Part shown: positions 58,969-64,000 of the stretch, one piece after another
How the letters are laid out: each line of letters starts with the position of its first letter
How positions within the stretch are numbered: the first letter of the stretch is position 1
Source: Ampullaceana balthica
Taxonomy: Eukaryota > Mollusca > Gastropoda > Lymnaeidae
Assembly: GCA_944989445.1 (NCBI GenBank)
Contig: CALYLW010000214.1
Coordinates: forward strand, 1,612,001 to 1,676,000
Direction of reading: 5' to 3'
DNA length: 64,000 bases
Position numbers and translations under genes: made by a program
Notes under the pieces: model-generated
What the model saw: the letters and a program-made list of their open reading frames with translations, nothing else
What the model was told of the DNA's origin: nothing
The model's database searches: none

Positions 58969-59035
58969 TATCTTATCTATTACAGACGCTCCTTCTATGT
59001 TGAATATTATTGCTTTCTACGCTTATCTGTGGTTT
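58969..59035 (-). mobile_element. tRNA-derived SINE, family S, tail fragment
   Basis: TCTTATCTATTACAGACGCT and CCTTCTATGTTGAATATTATTGC match the inverted 3' tail of the family. Confidence 0.7.
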
Positions 59036-59409
59036 GTTGTCTAGTCTTGCATATTTATTAGAGTATTATAAATTTATGCAAACCAGTTTCACGAAACGCT
59101 AGTGAGTCGGCTTCTGATTGTGTCATCATCATTAGCTTCACTCCATTGCGTAATTTAAATAATTATCTCCTCATACAATCAAAAACAAGTATTTATCAGC
59201 TAGAAAATAAAAGTCGGCGATAAAAAAATCATCGGGCTGAAACCAAAAGTTAATAAATATAATTCTTTTTATAAAATACTAAATTGTCTTAAAATATTAC
59301 TTTATTAATTGGGATAGTGTGACAGACAATTAATATTGTCACCCCTCATTTACGAAACCATCAAACCATTCATAAAGAAACATAATAAATTTATAGTATA
59401 GTATGCAGT
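59036..59409. other. Unassigned A/T-rich sequence
   Basis: Nothing recognised. Confidence 0.4.
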
Positions 59410-59665
59410 CAGTGCTTCTTAAGGTGGTAGTTCGTGGACCAGTGCCGGTCCGTGGGCAATCCACAGATGTTTCGCAAAAGTTATCAATAAAGGACAGACA
59501 GATTTAATTACAATCTTTCATTCGACATATAACATGAAACAGATAAAAAATAAAATAAGTTACATTTTGCAGACATGTCAATACACGGAAAATAGTGCAC
59601 CGGTCCCCGGGGCAATGGAAAAATTCCTGCCGGTCCGCCATACTAAAAAGTTTGAGAAACACTTG
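59410..59665. mobile_element. hAT MITE, family E (copy 3, diverged, with an insertion)
   Basis: Starts CAGTGCTTCTTAAGG and ends TTTGAGAAACACTTG. The interior shares GTGCCGGTCCG and TTCCTGCCGGTCCGC with the other copies but contains about 70 extra bases. Flanks GTATGCAG and GTATAGAG match at 6 of 8. Confidence 0.83.
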
Positions 59666-59981
59666 GTATAGAGTAGCTAGATATCTATGACAAAGTGTGT
59701 TGGGGCTGACTATTAGAAGCTCAAAAACTAATGGACTTGGGAAGCTAAAATTTTCCACAAATTAGTAATTAGTTAATTAGTCTGTGATCGGACAGGTAAA
59801 CTTTTCCGGACCTCGAGTTAGCTCATAATCACATTTGTTTTGTTGCGACTTTCTCGGTCACGCGTGTTCTTAATGGTGCACAGAAATGAACATAACAGTT
59901 TTACTCAGTACTCAACATAGCGTGCCGATGTGTTTCACGTGTGTATAATGTATATTCCCAAAACTCTCATAGTCATTGGTC

Positions 59982-60100
59982 CATAAATTACGTCCACAAA
60001 ATAGGTGGGGGGGGGTCTGAAATTTTTTGACAATTGTTGACAAGGGGGAGGGGGGAGGTCAAGAAAAGTTGACGTCAACAATGTTACTTTAAAAAAAAAT
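59982..60100. mobile_element. Relative of the GGGGCCGTCC MITE family, fragment
   Basis: GGTCCATAAATTACGTCCAC followed by G-rich tracts and GACAAGGGGGAGGGGGGAGG resembles, but is distinct from, the family at 948 and 60365. Confidence 0.6.
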
Positions 60101-60364
60101 TACTTAACAAAGTAGTTTGTAGTCTTGTGTTACACACTCGCCCAACCTTAAGTATTTTAATTGAACTAACTATGTTCCTACTTTTTAAAAGCCGTGCTGT
60201 GCTTTAAAGAGACCCCACTTAGATCTAATAAATGTGCACACACGAGATGTTTACTCGTAAAAATATTAATTTTTCAAAGTTGTTGTTTGTTGGTCTGCTA
60301 TGAAAATAAAGATTTATGTAAGTACACTGTCTACATTATATTATTTAAATTATAAAATGCATTA

Positions 60365-60637
60365 GGGGCCGTCCATAAAGTACGTCACGCTCCAGATGGG
60401 TGGAGGGGGTGTAAGAAAGTGTGACCGTTTGTGACAGGGGGAGGGGGTCTGGCCATGTGTGACGTCAGGGTGTTTTATATTAAATTTTAATTATTTTGTT
60501 AATACAATTTTTTTGTGTTTGAAAGTGTGACGTACTTTAGTAAAGGGGAGGGGGAGGGGTTGTCCGAGATTTGTGACAGGGGGAGGGGGGAGTTTGAAAT
60601 GGTCAAAAATAGCGTGACGTACTTTATGGACGGCCCC
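60365..60637. mobile_element. MITE, GGGGCCGTCC family (copy 3)
   Basis: 273 bp with full inverted ends GGGGCCGTCCATAAAGTACG and its reverse complement. TTA lies directly outside on both sides. An internal GTGTGACGTACTTTAGTAAA looks like a second, internal end, so the copy may be composite. It holds several GGGGG tracts. Confidence 0.92.
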
Positions 60638-60705
60638 TTATTGGTTATACTAGACTCTATTAGAAATAATTGGCTTTCACTGTGATATTGGACTTGGTCA
60701 AAAGT

Positions 60706-60977
60706 TAGGTTGTCGAGTGGCATGCGCGCTCGGCTGGCCACGGATTCGAATCCACATAAAGGCAAGGATTTGTTCCCGATGCCTAGTTCGTCCCTGAGTC
60801 AAGCCAGCTCCGAATGGGTACCTAACACTGTCTAGTTATAGGGAAATAAATGCGGCTGGGTAATGCGTGGAACCCTCATAGCCGTGGCCTGTGAAAGCTG
60901 CATCACCGGCATGGTCTGTGGACGCAATTATCTTCTGTATAGAAGGAGCGTCTGTATAGATAAGACAAGACAAGACA
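60706..60977 (+). mobile_element. tRNA-derived SINE, family S (copy 3)
   Basis: Head GTCGAGTGGCATGCGCGC, body CATAGCCGTGGCCTGTGAA, tail GAGCGTCTGTATAGATAAG and GACAAGACAAGAC. Confidence 0.9.
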
Positions 60978-61056
60978 CTTCTGCAGTTTCGGCACGTATA
61001 TTATTTCGCTGCGAATTCTAATTTTCTCGTAAGAATTTTCGTATTTTATTTATTTA

Positions 61057-61335
61057 GGGGACGCGGTGGTCGAGTGGCAGCGCGCTCGACTGGCGTACCG
61101 ATGATCACGGGCTCGAATACATGTGACGGCAAGGATTTGTTCCCGGGGCCTAGGGCGTCCCTGAGTCACCCAGCTCCGAATGGGTACCTAACACTAGTTA
61201 GGCGGCTGGGTAATGCGTGGAACCCACAAAGCCGTGGCCTGTGAACGCTGCATCACTTGCCAACAGATCATCTGTCATGGTCTGTGGACGCAATTATCTT
61301 CTTCATAGAAGGAGCGTCTGTATAGATAAGAAGAT
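61057..61335 (+). mobile_element. tRNA-derived SINE, family S (copy 4)
   Basis: The most complete head: GGGGACGCGGTGGTCGAGTG, with box B-like GGGCTCGAATAC. Same body and tail as copy 3, only about 80 bp away. Confidence 0.92.
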
Positions 61336-61790
61336 AAATGCATTAATATATATTATATTTTAGCTATTACAGCGCTATTTTTTTAGTTTTTAAAATCTCT
61401 AAGGCATTTTTTCCCGCTCTTGACGATACATAATTCCGAGTAAAATACATTCATTTTGTTTATCTAGCACCACGCTAGCCAGGTTTTTGACCCATGCTAA
61501 ATAAATTTACTTACTAAAGAAGTTTTTTTTTATAAATTATTCAGAAACCATTCATCTATTTTATTTTTATCCTGAGAAAATTAAAATTCACAGTGAAATA
61601 ATATGCGTGACGAAACTGCAGGATTACCCTAGCCCTTATTTTGAAATCTTACAAATACATTACATGTCTAGAATGTTCATAATTATGAAATATTGTTAAA
61701 TAGGCATAGGCCTATTTTTTAAAAAAATAAATTTTAAATAACAAATTTATTAACATTTGATTTAAAACAATTTTTAATTATTTTTTTTAG
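61336..61790. other. A/T-rich sequence upstream of the 61798 ORF
   Basis: Nothing recognised, other than the pyrimidine-rich TTTTTTTTAG at 61781-61790, a good 3' splice site for the next ORF. Confidence 0.4.
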
Positions 61791-61797
61791 ATTTACA

Positions 61798-62064
61798 ATG
61801 GAGAAACCAAATTTTCACAAGCTGTTGTATGGAGCATGTGTACAAGCATATCGCAACAATCGTAAGCAAGACTGTCAAAGAGATGTAACTGAAATTTGGA
61901 ATAAATTGAAAAAAGAGGACCATTTGCCAAAAAAAGTAGATTCGGGTAAAAATCGCCAAAAAATTGTTGACGTGATTTCTGGACAGCCCCTGGCCCCTAG
62001 TAGCAAACATGTTACATGTAGTTTTTGCTTGTTTGTTTATTTTAAAAATGCGTTCTTTCAATAA
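61798..62064 (+). CDS. Hypothetical protein or terminal exon, 88 residues
   Basis: The ATG at 61798 lies seven bases after a TTTTTTTTAG acceptor-like sequence. The product begins MEKPNFHKLLYGACVQAYRN and continues QDCQRDVTEIWNKLKKEDHL. It is basic and looks helical, with a second part rich in Cys, Phe and Val. The stop TAA at 62062-62064 lies inside AATAAA (62060-62065), so a polyadenylation signal overlaps the end of the frame. The first 55 residues look like genuine coding sequence, possibly a transposon-derived or lineage-specific domain. I do not recognise the family. Confidence 0.4.
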   Translation: MEKPNFHKLLYGACVQAYRNNRKQDCQRDVTEIWNKLKKEDHLPKKVDSGKNRQKIVDVISGQPLAPSSKHVTCSFCLFVYFKNAFFQ

Positions 62065-62070
62065 ATTGTT

Positions 62071-63629
<1,559 letters not shown>

Positions 63630-63845
63630 AAAACTCGTAAAAACAGAGCTTTTGACTATAAATACCAGCGCGCATAACTCAAAATAAAGTCTTGGAAGAA
63701 ATACTGCACCAAGAAATAACTCGTTTTGAACGTCCGCGTAAACGTGTTCAATATGATTGGCTGTAGGAGTCATATGTGTTTGAGGGACCAATCGCTATCG
63801 AGGACCGGACAGACGGACAGAAAATTGCCTTTTATTATAATAGAT
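63630..63845. mobile_element. Dispersed repeat with a family A-like left end
   Basis: CGTAAAAACAGAGCTTTTGA and CTATAAATACC echo the family A left end. The rest instead matches phrases at 32927-32990 (TGCACCAA, AATAACTC) and ends in GACAGACGGACAG. Confidence 0.6.
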
Positions 63846-63904
63846 ATCACAATAAGACTAAAAGATAATTGTTTATAATTATTATCAAATTTGTTGTTCT
63901 AAAG

Positions 63905-64000
63905 CAGTGATGGCGAATCCTTTTGGGGCTGCGTGCCCAAAATGCAACCAAAACCCACTTATTTAAAGCAAAGTGCAAACACTCCAATGCAACCCGAAAT
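63905..64000. mobile_element. hAT element, left end, cut by the window edge
   Basis: CAGTGATGGCGAATCCTTTT followed by GCGTGCCCAAAATGCAACC is a typical hAT terminus. The element continues beyond 64000. Confidence 0.7.

Overview
This window looks like animal (metazoan) nuclear DNA, most probably from a mollusc. It has intron-containing, widely spaced gene fragments, tRNA-derived SINEs, many hAT-type transposons and very long minisatellite arrays. There are no operons, bacterial-style genes or CRISPR arrays. The mollusc assignment is an inference from general character, not from a diagnostic gene.

Layout. 1-10,370 is dominated by three G/T-rich tandem arrays: 27-bp units at 1302-1952, 36-bp units at 2399-3452, and a 6.1-kb array of 34-bp units at 4041-10168. 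At 11,908-13,857 are two minus-strand exons of paxillin, carrying the LD1 and LD2 leucine-rich motifs, with consensus splice sites and matching phase. The rest of paxillin (start codon, LD3-LD5, LIM domains) is not visible. If the gene is intact and continues leftwards, the big satellite lies in or beside one of its introns. From 14 kb to the right edge the window is a mosaic of mobile elements: hAT elements and hAT MITEs (many with identical or near-identical 8-bp target-site duplications), a Tigger-like element, a Helitron, two tRNA-derived SINE families, an unclassified ~520-bp family (family A), and more minisatellites (25, 32, 37, ~70, 40, 23, ~67, 25 and ~53 bp units). About 14 kb, over a fifth of the window, is tandem repeat by summing the listed intervals.

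Other possible host exons are few: a minus-strand first coding exon at 58,510-58,663 with promoter-like motifs upstream, a minus-strand exon-like segment at 46,256-46,465, and a plus-strand ORF with a splice acceptor at 61,798-62,064. Most remaining open frames are by-products of tandem repeats or decayed transposases.

The most interesting structures are the higher-order organisation of the 34-bp satellite (360-bp and 658-bp periods, and a 7-bp deletion variant at a short direct repeat), a 23-bp array of 28 essentially perfect copies that is open in all frames, and several nested insertions whose order can be read from intact target-site duplications.
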